This document shows, piece after piece, positions 10,918-22,720 of a DNA stretch of 64,000 bases (positions are counted from its first letter, which is position 1; every line of letters begins with the position of its first letter). Below the pieces are notes generated by a model. The model was not told where the DNA came from. It was given only the letters and a program-made list of their open reading frames with translations, and made no database searches. This stretch comes from Linum tenue (lineage: Eukaryota; Streptophyta; Magnoliopsida; Malpighiales; Linaceae). Location of the stretch: NCBI GenBank assembly GCA_946122785.1, contig CAMGYJ010000004.1:11926150-11990149 (forward strand), read 5' to 3'. Made by a program: the position numbers and the translations under genes.

Positions 10918-10957
<40 letters not shown>
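10915..10957. repeat. (TA)n microsatellite
   Basis: About 40 bp of perfect alternating TA directly follow the last recognisable pararetrovirus sequence. AT-dinucleotide tracts are common borders of endogenous pararetrovirus insertions in plants. Confidence 0.9.
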
Positions 10958-10959
<2 letters not shown>

Positions 10960-11037
10960 ATTGTTTGATATCATATTCTTTGGCAAGAAATTTTATGTAA
11001 CATCATGAGTATTGATATCAAATTCTTTTGTCAGATT

Positions 11038-11055
11038 CTTGGTATCAGAGCCAAT
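11038..11055 (+). other. tRNA-Met primer-binding-site-like sequence
   Basis: TTGGTATCAGAGCCAAT matches the initiator-tRNA-Met primer binding site used by copia elements and Caulimoviridae. No LTR or gag is recognisable next to it, so it is either the origin region of another viral piece or an orphan remnant of a copia leader. Confidence 0.5.
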
Positions 11056-11165
11056 AAACCCAACCAAGTTAACCAACCAAGAATAAAAATAAAGAATCAA
11101 ATACTAAAATGAGAAATGACAAAAATGTGCAACCCGATTCAACCCAACAGGCTCACTTTTAGCAA

Positions 11166-12379
11166 ATTGGGGGGCTAGATGTATGCAATTTTAGCAAATT
11201 GAAAGAGATTTTTAATAAAACACCTAATTGTCATCCACCAACTTACTATGTTTATATTCTTATCATATATCAAAATTTCATTTTCGTATGAAGTATGAAC
11301 TCCACCAATAATATATCACGTTCATGTATAAAACATGAGTTAACAAGTAGAAAATTACCACTGATTGAAATGGATCGATATAAGTCAACGGTGTACAAAA
11401 TTACAGTTAATGATCACATGTTATTGTAGACTACAATCAATCAGAAAACTTGAACAAATAGTAATCTAATCGCACTTAATATTCTTGTTAGCCAAAACAG
11501 TTTATAGAAAGTGGTAGAAGAAGGTAGGAAAGAGGATGAACACGTAGCAGTTTATTGTGTGTAAAAGAATTGTCTTCCATAAAATATAATAAATTAGATC
11601 CAAACAAAAATCATTTTAACTAATATTAAAATTGACGATTCGTAAACTAATTGGTGGGTGGTCAAAAATGGCATTGATGCATGCAAAAATTAGTACAGGC
11701 GGGTACCGTCTCAATCACGATCTTCTTTCCTAATCCATCTTTCATGAAATCTACCGACTACTGAATTTTTCAAAGTGGAGACTAACTCTGACATTATTTT
11801 ATCTACAATATCCTTCTACATGGATGACAAGTTCTGTAACTTAGAGGATCAGTCTTTAATAATCATCGAATCTATGATTCGGGTCCATAGTGTTTTTGCA
11901 AGATTGGAGAGAAAGTTTCTCCAAAACAACCTTCTCAATTCACTAATAACCTCTAATTTTCTTGGTAGATCCATCGTACATGGATGAAAGTAGATCATAC
12001 CTCGACTCGACCTCTTAGTTCTGTGGCATAAACAACATAGGGTCAAGTTTAATAAATCAATGCAATAGTTTGAGGGTTACTATCCGTTAAACGGTTTATA
12101 CTAAATACTATAAATTTTAGGGATATCAATCATATAGAAAGTAGGGGCCCACTTTAGACCATCCAAGAATTTTGCATTCACTTTCTTTTCTTTCACCAAT
12201 TTTTATAACTTTTTAGTGGTTCATTTTTCTTTTACTTGGTTTTACATCTTTAATTATCTCTCGACCACAAATATTTTAATGAGTTATCATTCATTAAACG
12301 TATTATTTTGTTGTTGCTTTTAAATTAACTTATTTATTCGTATTTGGTTTTGGTTTCTTGCTCGTCTCTTTCTTGGTCA
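11166..12379. repeat. 1.2 kb tandem duplication, copy A
   Basis: First of two direct, adjacent copies of a unit of about 1.21 kb. They share the start (tGGGGG-TAGA-GTATGCAATTTTAG) and the end (TTTCTTGGTCAATTGG). No transposon termini or known domain were recognised. A 70-codon ORF at 11775-11987 is conserved in copy B. Confidence 0.85.
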
Positions 12380-13531
12380 ATTGGGGGTAGAAGTATGCAA
12401 TTTTAGCAAATTGAAAGAGATTTTTAATAAAACATCTAATTGTCATCCACCAACTTATTCCGTTTATATTCTTATCATATATCAAAATTTCATTATTTGT
12501 ATGAAGTATGAACTCCACCAATAATATATCACGTTCATGTATAAAACATGAGTTAACAAGTAGAAACTTACCACTGATTGAAATAGATCGATATAAGTCA
12601 GCGCTGTAAAAAATTTTAGTTAATGATTGCATGTTATTGTAGACTACAATTAATCAGAAAACTTAAACAAATAATAATCTACTCGCACTTAATATTCTTG
12701 TTAGCCAAAGCAGTTTATAGAAAGTGGTAGAAGAAGGTAGGAAAGAGGATGAACATGGAGAAGTTTATCGTGTGTAAAAGAATTGTCTTCTATAAAATAA
12801 AATAAATTAGATTAAAAAAATAATTTTAACTAATATAAAAATTGACGATTCGTAAACTAATGGGTGTGTGGTCAAAAATGGCATTAATGCATGCAAAATT
12901 AGTATAGGCGGGTACCGTCTCAATCACGATCTTTTTACCTAATCCATCTTTCATGAAATCTACCGACTACTGATTTTTTTCAAAGTGGAGACTAAGTCTG
13001 ACATTATCTTATCCACAATATCCTTCTACATGGATGACAAGTTCTGTAGTTTAGAGGACCAGTCTTTAATAATCATCGAATTTATCATTCGGGTCCATAC
13101 TGTCTTTGCAAGATTGGAGACCAAGTTTCTCCATAACAACCTTCTCAATCCACCAGTAACCTCTAATTTTCTTAGTAGATCCATCGTACATGGATGAAAG
13201 TAGATCATATCTCGACTCGACCACTTAGTTCTGTGGAATAAACAACATAAGTTCAATTTTAGTAAATCAATGCAATAGTTTGAGGGTTACTATTCGTTAC
13301 ACGGTTTATATTAAATACTAGAAATTTTGGAGATATGAATCATATAGAAAGGAGAAGCCCACTTTAGGCCATTCAAGAATTTTGCATTTACATCTTTAAT
13401 TATCTCTCGACCATAAATATTTTAATGAGTTATCATTCATTAAACGTATTATTTTGTTGTTGCTTTTAAATTAACTTATTTATTCGTATTTGGTTTTGGT
13501 TTCTTTCTCGTCTCTTTCTTGGTCAATTGGG
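12380..13531. repeat. 1.2 kb tandem duplication, copy B
   Basis: Second copy, diverged by scattered substitutions and lacking about 58 bp present in copy A (near 12195-12250). Its counterpart of the 70-codon ORF is 12985-13197. The strong similarity with only scattered changes argues for a fairly recent tandem duplication. Confidence 0.85.
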
Positions 13532-14763
13532 CATGGAGAAGTCTCTCACTCCCCACTAGGAGAACGGAAGTGGCCTTGATACTCACAATGAAATATGCTA
13601 CTTTCATTCTTATGTTTCCTTTTTGTTTTTTTTTTCCCATTTCAAATGCATAAATTTCGTAAATTCTCTAATCAACAGTTTTCGAGCTCCAAACATGTAG
13701 ATCGTCATCCTATGATTCATAATCTCATTCGCCAACGAGTGCAAATTGCTATAAACTATCCCATATATTTTATTTTATTTTTTTCTAAAATTATGTATTT
13801 TGAGTTAAATTTTACTGATTCTTTCCAACAACACATTTATAGTACTATATACGAGCGCCACGAAGCACAAACAAACTATCTTTCTACTATAATGAAATAA
13901 AATGGGTTTAATGTCAAATTGAAAAGAGAATTTTGTCGCTCAAAAACTTCTCTCGATAGTTAAATCAAGATAAACAAATTATTTCACCATTCCTGTAAAT
14001 TTATTTTCTTCTTGGTGCACGTGATTAAAATTGCTTGGATTGAGATTTTCCTTTCACGAGTTTATAGTCGTAGGAATATGACCATCAAGCAGCAATTCTT
14101 TAAAGATAGTCACTGTGATATTGTCTATGGAAATTGAGTTGTGAATATGACCAGCTTCATGTATCTTGCACAGATCATAGAGAATCTTTCTGTATCTCAC
14201 AAATTAAAACTAATTATTTGTATAAGAAAACATAAACACATAAAAAAAGTTAACTAGACTTTATGAAGTTTATTTACCTAATGATACATATCTGGCTAAG
14301 TGAGTCAAATCCAATGATGACGCACCAAAGCTTTGTAAGAGTCCCCGTGGAGTAGAAGCTTTGTGTAAGCATCTCGCGAAGGATTGATTCACAAAGAGTC
14401 TATCAAAGAGTTAAATGATAGGTTAGATTAATAAGGACATAGAAAACAATAAAAAATCCATATATTTCAAACTTATTTTATCAAGACAACTTATCTCATA
14501 TTCCACTAAGTTGAACACAGAGAGAGGAAGGAAAAAAAAGAAGGAAAGAGTATTGTTTTCTTACCCCAAATATGAGAGAATACATGTATTGACTTTTTTT
14601 TTTCTTTTCTTTTTTTCGCATCCTCTCCTCTTTTATATACTTTTCCTTTTTTTCTTTCTTCTTATTTGTCATCTCCAATAGAAAGAAACCAAACCAGGGA
14701 ATAAAAATTTAGTGAGGCAATTTGTTATATAATGAAAGAATTGTGCGGTGATAGTGATAGACA
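13532..14763. other. AT-rich intergenic DNA
   Basis: I recognise no gene. There are short ORFs at 13595-13900 (+) and 14496-14678 (-), but their low-complexity Phe/Leu and Lys/Glu composition mirrors base composition. Homopurine/homopyrimidine runs lie near 14520-14660. Confidence 0.4.
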
Positions 14764-15100
14764 ATTATCACATCTCTAGAGAAGGTGGATGATTTATATT
14801 TACTAACTACTTGGGGTATGAAGGGGGTAAGGGATGGGTGATAGCTTATCGTGATAATAACTTTGTTCTATTTCTATATTTTGAACATGGTGTAAATTTA
14901 AAATATCATCTATTGGCCTACGAGTTTGAATTGTGTGAAAAGTCCAAAGATGACAATGTTGCCCCACTATCAAGGCTATGACTGCAATATAATGTCTCAT
15001 AAGCTCTGTAGGGACTTCTGCCCTCAAAATGCAGAACCATTATCTATTTTTACATCCACAGGCTACTATCGTAAGTCATCATCTTCTTCTTCTTTTTCGG
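14764..15100 (+). pseudogene. Unidentified gene family fragment, copy 1 (3' part)
   Basis: Homologous to 15416-15689 plus 16641-16700, and more distantly to 21770-22075. It corresponds to the 3' part of a decayed gene, with the peptide-like stretch EFELCEKPK and the word YDCNI in the third reading. Near 15097 it joins abruptly to the internal part of the same gene, which marks a tandem-duplication junction. The function is unknown; see 20893-22075. Confidence 0.6.
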
Positions 15101-16703
15101 GTCACGGCTGTACGTGCTGAACATGATCACTCGCAAGTGGAGTATTTGTTGTGATCCGAACTTATGTTATACATGTGATAGTCATATAGCAGTAGCGCCT
15201 TTACCACCTGCTCTAAACCCAATCTATAATAATTAGCAGTCTATAAATCATTTTATTAAGGGTATACTATTTTTTGAGGTGGTTGATCATCAACTCGATG
15301 ATCCTATATAGACCTAGAAAATTTTCGTTGCGGCAATAAGCTTGATGGATTTGGAAAGACATAACCTCCCAACAAACAAGACTCAGCGTCCTTTAATGGT
15401 CATAGAGTTTATCACATCTCTAGAGAAGGTGGATGATTTATATTTACTAACTACTTGAAGTATGAAGGGGTAAGGGATTGGCGATGACTTCTCGTGATAA
15501 TAACTTTATTCTATTCCTATATTTTCAACATGGTGTAAATTTAGAATATCACCTAATGGCCTACGAGTTTGAATTGTGTGAAAAGCCCAAAGATGATGAT
15601 GATGCCCCGCTGTCAAGGCTATGACTGCAATATATTGTCTCATAAGCTCTATAGGGACTTCTGCCCTAAAAATGCAGAACTGTTATCTATAGGGGTGATA
15701 ATCGGTGACCGGTTAGTCGGCCAACCGAAAAACCAAACCGAAAGATCGGTTTATTCGTTAACCGAAAACCGAAAAATAAGATCTCGGTGTCGGTGTCGGT
15801 TGGCCCATTTGGAGTTATTCACTAACCGGCGGTTATCGGTTGCTAACCGATGATTATCGGTTGCTAACCGATCTAACCGACCAACCATCCTTTTGATCTC
15901 TCGCTGCCCCCAACTCCTTCATCCTCCCGATCCCCACCTTCCTCTACCTCTCCGCCCAGCTCCTTCCTTCCGATCCAGGCCTCAAATCTTCCTCTAACTC
16001 AAAGCCAACATCTTTCCTTCCTCTAAATCGTCCTCGCCTCCCCTTCACCACCAAAATCCCACACAAACCCTAAATCCTTTCCATCTCAATTCTCCCAAAT
16101 TCTGACCTCGCCACCCCTTATTGTTGCTCCGACGGCGGCACTTGCGAGACTGCAAAATTGCTTGCGAATCCCTCGTAGACGACGCCAATAACTCCATCTC
16201 GTAGTTGTCTGCGCCGCCCCGTCTACCTTGTCGTCTCTAATCGGAATCGCAGGCTCGCCTTAGTCCTTCACATCGAAATCTGCCATGGCCTTCTTCCTCT
16301 ACCTCTTTGACTTCCAGTGACATGCATGAGCATGGCAAGGAGCGCCCACACCAGACACCACCACCGGAGCGCCACCGTCCACATCCCCACTCCGCCGCGC
16401 ATCAGTCCAATCACACAAATTGCCGTCGTCCACATCCTCACCTTGCCCGTCGCTCCGACTCCCCAATTTCCAGGCCTTCTCGGCTAACCACCCATCCCAC
16501 CGAAACCGTCGGCTGCGGTTATCGGCTAACCAATAGTGCAGTCGGTGTCGGTGACGGTTGGGGATTTCACCTCCTTCTCGGCGTCGGCTAACCGACTTTA
16601 CGGTTCGGTTAAAACCGAAACCGCACCGCTAACAACCCTAGTTATCTATCTTTACATCCACAGGCTACTATCGTAAGTTATCATCTTCTTCTTCTTTTTC
16701 GTC
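15101..16703 (+). pseudogene. Unidentified gene family fragment, copy 2, split by a hAT element
   Basis: Begins inside the gene (LYVLNMITRKW-like stretch near 15107-15140, shared with about 21455-21500) and runs to the same 3' end as copy 1. It is interrupted at 15690-16640 by a hAT element. Several stops are present. Together with copy 1 it forms a partial tandem duplication. Confidence 0.6.
15690..16640. mobile_element. Non-autonomous hAT element carrying gene-like core
   Basis: 951 bp with termini TAGGGGTGATAATCGGT and (opposite strand) TAGGGTTGTTAGCGGT, flanked by a perfect 8-bp duplication GTTATCTA (15682-15689, 16641-16648). Copy 1 of the host pseudogene provides the empty site. Subterminal regions are full of CGGTTAACCG-type palindromes. 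The centre (about 15890-16490) is GC-rich, proline/serine-coding in character and unlike its surroundings, suggesting a captured gene fragment. No transposase is present. Confidence 0.85.
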
Positions 16704-17397
16704 TTAGAAATTAATGTCCTTGTCATTCTTTGTATGTCGAATCTCATCATTAACTAGCGTTATGTGTGGTTTTTTTACTGTTTCTCAGTCTTCACCGAAC
16801 AGTTAACATTTTCTTTCATCAAAGTGGTTTGCCTAGGCAAATATCTATATGAAGTTTATGATTATTTTGTAACATTAGATGACTTCTGACATTCATTCGT
16901 GACTAATATGCATTTTTAATTTTTTTTTTTGTATTTATTAGGTAATTTCTAGTATGCGGCCGATCACGAGTTTCGACGATAAAAAATGAGAAGCCATAAA
17001 TAAAAATTATTTAGAAAATATATAATTTAGTTTATAGTGTATTTATTTTCTACTAAAACAAGCACCTTAACAATACCTTGGATTATTTATTATACTAACT
17101 TTTTCGTATGACTCTAACTATTTATGAGTTTTACTCATATCCAAAGTACATACGGCCAACTAAATGACACCTTGGCCGCTTTGTTTACAAATATGTTTCA
17201 CATTTGTAACTAATTTTTTTATTGCATTAATGATTGCTCACTTTACGTTTTCATTTCACCATTGATCACTGGTCGTCCCACTTTATTAACTTTATCATAC
17301 GTGATAGTTAACTGTTATAGTTGATCGTTAAATTGTTGATGAGTCAATTAAAGATTAACATAACTCAGCTCTCCATAGTTATCCATAACTCATATGA
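16704..17397. other. Intergenic DNA
   Basis: AT-rich sequence with a poly(T) run near 16920. I see no coding, RNA or element signature. Confidence 0.4.
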
Positions 17398-17405
17398 ATG
17401 GATGG

Positions 17406-18531
17406 TAGGGGTGGGAAACGATCCGGTCCGGTCAAAACCGGACCGGATTGACCCGGTTTTTTAAGACTGTTTTGGCAAATACCATAACTGGAGACGGGAT
17501 TGGATGGCATCCGGTTTCAACCGTGACCAGAATGGGTCCAATCCGGTTTTAAACCGGGAACCAGATTGGCCCTTCCAAAACGTTGACGTTTGAAAAAAAA
17601 TTGAAAAAAAAAGAAAAACAATGAAATTGAGAAGAGGGGTCTCTGCCAATCTGCCTCCTCCAGTTCTGAACCGTCCCTATTTTCTCAATCTCCCTCTTTA
17701 TTATAGAAAATCATAAATTCCTTCTCTCTTCTTCTTTCCCGATCTTTCTTCCACCTACCTCTTCTCCTCTCTGTTCTTGTTTCTTCCATCTGCCTCTTCT
17801 TCTCTTTGATGAGGCAAGCAGGTTGCCCACTTGGTATGTCGATTTGTCTTCCTCCTTCGTTGTGAGCATCGTCGTCTCCGTCGCCCAAATATGCATTGGC
17901 ATGCAGAGAGGGGAAGATGGCGATTTACATATCATAGAGGGAATTGGGGCTGGAAAGGCGACGAGTCGTGGTCGGCACCTCCTTTTCCTCCATGCACGAG
18001 CTGATGGCGGAGGAGTTTGCTGCGGCAGCGGCGCTGGCTGGGGATGGGGCGGAGTGGAGATGAGTGATGGAAGGTGTTTCAGGAGGATGGACGGGATGGT
18101 GGAGGAGAAGGATTGGATGGTGAGGTCCACGACGGTGGTGGTCGTGGTCGGGAAGGAGGAGGTGGTGGTGGCCAAATTGCGGCGACTCTAGTCTCCAAGG
18201 TGGGTTTTCGGCGAGGGAGATTAGAGGGGAGGAGTGAGCGGCTGGTATGGAAACGTGGGTGAGAGCAAGAGGGAGTAGGATTAGGTTTAGGGTTGGGCTC
18301 TGGGTCGGGCTCGATTTGCTGAGTGTGGGCCTGGGATTGGATTGTGGGTTGGGCTTGCTTGAAGAATTTAATCCGGTTTTCCGGTTTTAACCGGATTGGA
18401 CCAGGTGGGCTAACCGGCTGATCGGAGACTGAACCAGATTGGATGCGAACCGGTTTTTGGTTACAACCGGGACGGTTTTAACTGCCCAGTTTCGGTTTGA
18501 TCGGAAAACCGGGACTGGATTCCCACTCCTA
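17406..18531. mobile_element. Second non-autonomous hAT element carrying gene-like core
   Basis: 1126 bp with termini TAGGGGTGGGAAACGATCC and (opposite strand) TAGGAGTGGGAATCCAGTCC. A perfect 8-bp duplication ATGGATGG is present (17398-17405, 18532-18539). Subterminal CCGGTTTTAACCGG palindromes occur at both ends. The centre (about 17640-18300) is GC-rich with overlapping long open frames on both strands (for example 17711-18175 on the minus strand and 17823-18191 on the plus strand). This looks like captured host sequence. No transposase was found. Confidence 0.85.
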
Positions 18532-18985
18532 ATGGATGGAGGAAACGATTATGCAGGGGAAATCGAAGAAGCAATGGACTATTGCAAGCCTTATCAACCA
18601 ATTGGGCCCCTGAAACCGCTGGGTTGTGCATCCAAAGTGTTAGAACAATGGGAAAACGACTATTTAAAGGTCTAGAATTGACTACTAGAATTGAACAGTC
18701 AATGACCAATAGTAAAATAAAATTGCAAAATGACCTAATAGAATGACAAACTAGAAATATATTTACAAACACAGTGTTTTAGTTGAATTCAACCAAGGTA
18801 GGTCCAATATGTAAATAAAGTAAGTTTCAAATTTTTTTTTTTTTTTTTTGCATATTGAAAAGTTTCTGAAATGTATTCATCATGCAAACTACGAGAGATG
18901 ACATTCTTAACATACTTCTCAACCAATCATTTGTGATTTTATCACTTACATTATTAAGAAGTGTTGTTCGCATTGTTCATTATAG

Positions 18986-20286
18986 GGGTAAAATACCTCG
19001 GCTACCACTTAAGTTTGAGAATTGGGACAAACATACCACTTAAGTAGGAATAGCGCGCCGTGTACCAGTAAAGTCGCCAAAATTTTCCATCCAACCCAAA
19101 ACTTTAATTACTTTTTGGTACACAAAACTTTTAAAAACAATTAAAACTATATTTCAACCATTTTTTATCTAATATTACTAAAATGACTAATTTAAAACAT
19201 TAAAAATATTTTAAAACTATATTTAAACATAATATTATGAAAATGACTAATCAAAATTGTCAATAAAATAGATAAATAAATAAATATATACAATATAATA
19301 AAAAATATATATAATATAATAAAAAATATTTAAAATCAATATTATAATATCTATTTGAACCCTTAATTCAATTAGAATCACCATTTAAAATAGAACCTAA
19401 TCGATCATCAATACATCAAGATCAAATAAGGATAAATGGAATACAATAAGAAATAATTAAACATACTTCAACAATTGAAGAAATTTAGAACGAAAAGAGA
19501 CGAAAAGTAACCAAGTATTAAATAGCTATAAAAGCTACAACATTTAGTAACAATTCTAGAAAAGAAAATGCGATTATAGGAAGAGAATTAGAATTAATAA
19601 ATTTAATTAACATGAAACATCTAGAATATAGTATTAGAAACTTACAAGGAGATTTAACATGAAAATTATAAAACATCAGTATGATGTATGAGAATTAATA
19701 TTAACTTCCTCAGATTATCTATATCGATATAAAACTCATAGGATATATTTGGTTCGGCGAATTATTTATTATTAGAACATGTAATGATAATTGAAAATAC
19801 TTATAATGATAATTAGTTCTATATTTCCTATTCAAAAATTGGTTTGGTATCAGAGTCTTCAAAGGAGGAGTCCAACTAAACAGAATTCATAGGATATATT
19901 GCTTCAATGAATAATTCAATTATTAGAACCGTAACGATAATTGAAAATACTTATAATGATAATTAATTCTAAAATTTCTATTCAAAAATTGATTTGGTAT
20001 CAAGTTTGCAAAAGAGGATACCAACTACATAATAAATAATTGATGTTTTTTCATAAGTCAAAATGACTTTTTGCAATAAGAAAAGTAGAAGGACCAATTA
20101 GGAAATTTAGAAAATGGAATATTCCAATAATATTCGGTTAACTTTAACGGAATGCACTTAACATTAAACTTAAGTGGTACTGTACGCACAAATAATAGAA
20201 CTCAGTGGTACGTGATGTTGTATTCTTAGTTAAGTGATATAGCTCCCCAATTCTCCTACTTTGGTGGTACCCGAGATATTTTACTC
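18986..20286. mobile_element. Mutator-like element containing a pararetrovirus fragment
   Basis: 1301 bp. The termini GGGTAAAATACCTCGGCTACC and (opposite strand) GAGTAAAATATCTCGGGTACC open TIRs of roughly 100 bp. A direct repeat TTCATTATAG (18976-18985, 20287-20296) is the 9-10 bp MULE-type duplication. There is no transposase. Much of the interior is virus-derived (see 19340-20045). Confidence 0.85.
19340..20045 (+). mobile_element. Second, diverged endogenous pararetrovirus fragment
   Basis: At about 19350 one frame reads LFEPLIQLESPFKIEP, matching the C-terminus of the movement-protein-like ORF at about 10275-10320. Further on, an open stretch (IIGRELELINLINMKHLEYS near 19570-19635) may belong to the next viral ORF. 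Near 19850 is TTTGGTATCAGAGTC, a tRNA-Met primer-binding-site-like word. A stretch of about 130 bp is tandemly duplicated (about 19730-19870 and 19880-20010), with the second site degraded to GGTATCAAGT. Stops are frequent. Confidence 0.55.
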
Positions 20287-20296
20287 TTCATTATAG

Positions 20297-20892
20297 TAAG
20301 TGTTCTTTCAACACTACAATGGTAATAGCTAACGCTACTAAGTCTTGAGTTTTTGTTTATACTAAACTCAGTTACATAATATGTTTATTGGAATTTAGAT
20401 AGAAATCAAATTGTTAACAATAATAAGGAGACCTTTTACTCAATCTACAATTACATAAAAATTTATTACTACATTTTTTAGATCAAGGTATTGCAAGCAA
20501 ATAACCTACTTTAGCCCTAGATGGCTCCGCCAGTGACCAAAGGTTTCATTTGGCCATACACCGCCATTACAATGTATAAACTATAAAATATCCATATTGT
20601 GCAAATTAATATTAACATTTAGCAATATTTTCTTTACATTTACCAATAGGTGTTACGAACGTGTGTCCAGCTCGTAAGTTCACACAGACTCTTAGGCCCA
20701 ATCCACCCTATCCGTAGTAGCTCTAGGATTATTATGATATTTAAATTTTCATCTTTTGCAATTGACTAACTGTATAAAATTATTGCCTTGGGGCTTTTCC
20801 TAAAAGGACTATGATTTTATTTGCCTATATAGTTGGCTCTTGGCTTGCTCTCGATCTCTTTCTCTTAGAAGTAGGGTTACGCAGTTTAGACA
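20297..20892. other. Intergenic DNA
   Basis: AT-rich sequence with no recognisable element ends. It may include the upstream region of the pseudogene that follows. Confidence 0.35.
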
Positions 20893-22075
20893 TGACAGAA
20901 GAATCAATGATGAGTCAGAAGGAGAAGAAGTAAGAGTGGGATGCTGCGCTGTTGTTCTCTACACAATACGAGGTGTGTCGTTGTATGAATGATCATCAAG
21001 GATGGTCTATTCGCTGAAACCGATGCCTAATTCAACGTAAGACTGAGTGCATGCATGGGTTTCGCTTTGGTAGTCGGGAGAAAACTGTATGCTTTTGGCT
21101 GTGTCCCAGGAATAGATTCTCTAGATTTTTTAACCTGTGATCTCCCGTACAACTTAGAGCCACACAAATTCAGGAAAGTAGGAGAGTTGCTGACACTAAG
21201 GCGACCCCTCCCGTTATCCCTTTTGGGAAGAAGGAGATTCTAATCATCTCAACTGGTGTTGGTCGCCCTCCATGCTATAATGATCCAACCAAGGCTCCTT
21301 ATTGTGAAATTTTACATCTCCTCGTGGTAGATGGTGGCAAATATCATTGTGAAGGTACCTATGGTATGCATTTTGGGTCTAGCCCCATATCCTTGGGTCA
21401 CTGTATGCTAGGAGACGATGTATATGTCCATGTTATGGCTCGACCCTGAGGTTTCAGGTCAGGACTGTATGTTCTTAACATGATCACTCGCAAGTGAAGT
21501 ATCTGTTATTGATCCGAGCGGATACTGTTATATCAGTGATGATCAAGCAACACTAGCGCCTTTACCACCGACTCTAAACTCGATCTAAGAACACTAATAG
21601 TCTTTCAATTATATCTGTTGTGGTTGATCCTCAACTCAATGATCCTAAACAACAAAAGAAATTTTCGTCAGGCAATGAGTTTGATGGATTTGGAAGAGCT
21701 AAACCTTCCAAGAGACAAGACATGGCGTCCTTTAACTGTTATAGAGTTTGTCCCATCTCTGTAGAAACTGGAAGATCTTCTGACTACCAAATACTCGAGA
21801 TACGAAGGGGTAAGGGATGGGTGGTGATGATAACGTGTTTGTTCTGTTCCTATATTTTCAAGATGATATTAGATTCAAATATCACCTATTAGCTTGCAAG
21901 TTTGAATTGTTTGAAAAGCCGAAGAATGTTGGTGCGACACCTAATGGGGAGTCATTGAACTGTGGCTATGACTGCAATATCTTGTCCCATAAACTCTACG
22001 AAGACTTGTGCTCTCACCACATCGAACCTTTATATACCTTTACAGCCGCAGACTACTATCGGGTGCTAATGTAGA
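20893..22075 (+). pseudogene. Longest copy of an unidentified, possibly kelch-like gene
   Basis: A plausible start ATG at 20893 is followed within 13 codons by a stop. Better-preserved blocks are FALVVGRKLYAFGC (21060), ISTGVGRPPCYNDP (about 21250-21290), HLLVVDGGKYHCEGTYGMHF (about 21310-21370), LGDDVYVHVMA (about 21410-21440), LYVLNMITRK (about 21470) and NCGYDCNILSHKLYE (about 21958-22000). The GRKLYAFGG-like and LYVLN blocks suggest a beta-propeller/kelch protein, but this is only an impression. Multiple frameshifts and stops are present; two shorter copies lie at 14764-16703. Confidence 0.5.
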
Positions 22076-22385
22076 GAAATAGCTACGTACGTATACTATA
22101 TTTATGTGCCTAACCATTTCTTATTGCATTCATTTTCGCTTCTAGCGAAGCTTGCGTCTCAACGGTGAGTGGAGTCCCTAAAACCAAAATCCAATTGAAT
22201 ACAAGGAAAGTCAGGAACAAAGATGAAAATATCCAGTGAAGGGAAGGCTAGGGAGGGGGAAAGAGGGAAGACATGAGCAGGAAAAGCAACAACATCAACG
22301 TTTGAGACTTGAGGCTTTTGAAATTCTCTCTCTTCTCTCTAGCCATTCACATTTGAGACTAGAAGCGTTGGTGTTTGAGCCTAGA

Positions 22386-22720
22386 ATGTACTAGGCGGTT
22401 ATGGGGCTCCGATCTGGACTCCCTCGTCCGACCTCCTCGGGAGTGGAAGAACCTGTGAAGCGGGGGGCGGCCCCGAGATCTACGCTCCGACGCCCAAGTT
22501 AGTACGATATAGGAGAGTGTATGGTATGTAGAGAGATAAAGTAGAGAGAGAAACCTTAGAAGAAAGTGAGGAAGGGGAAAGAGAGGATCCTTTCGCTTGG
22601 AGGCTTTGGCCTCCTTATATAGAGCTTGGACCTCCTTAAGTGGGCTTGGGCCCGAGATGCCTTGCGGTGGGCTTGGGCCCGTTTATAGTCGTGTAGGCAT
22701 ATTAATCCATATCCCAACAG
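22386..22720. repeat. Probable LTR fragment or solo LTR
   Basis: The sequence runs from TGTACTAGGCGG to CCCAACA. It is GC-rich (CGGGGGGCGGCCCCGAG) with a TATA-like CTTATATAGAG near 22613 and duplicated GGGCTTGGGCCCG words, as in LTRs of plant gypsy elements. No matching flanking duplication is visible, so the call is tentative. Confidence 0.35.

Noticed and set aside
10915..13531. Possibility that the 1.2 kb tandem repeats are LTRs of one element
   Set aside because: The copies are directly adjacent with no internal domain, and their ends are not TG..CA with duplications.
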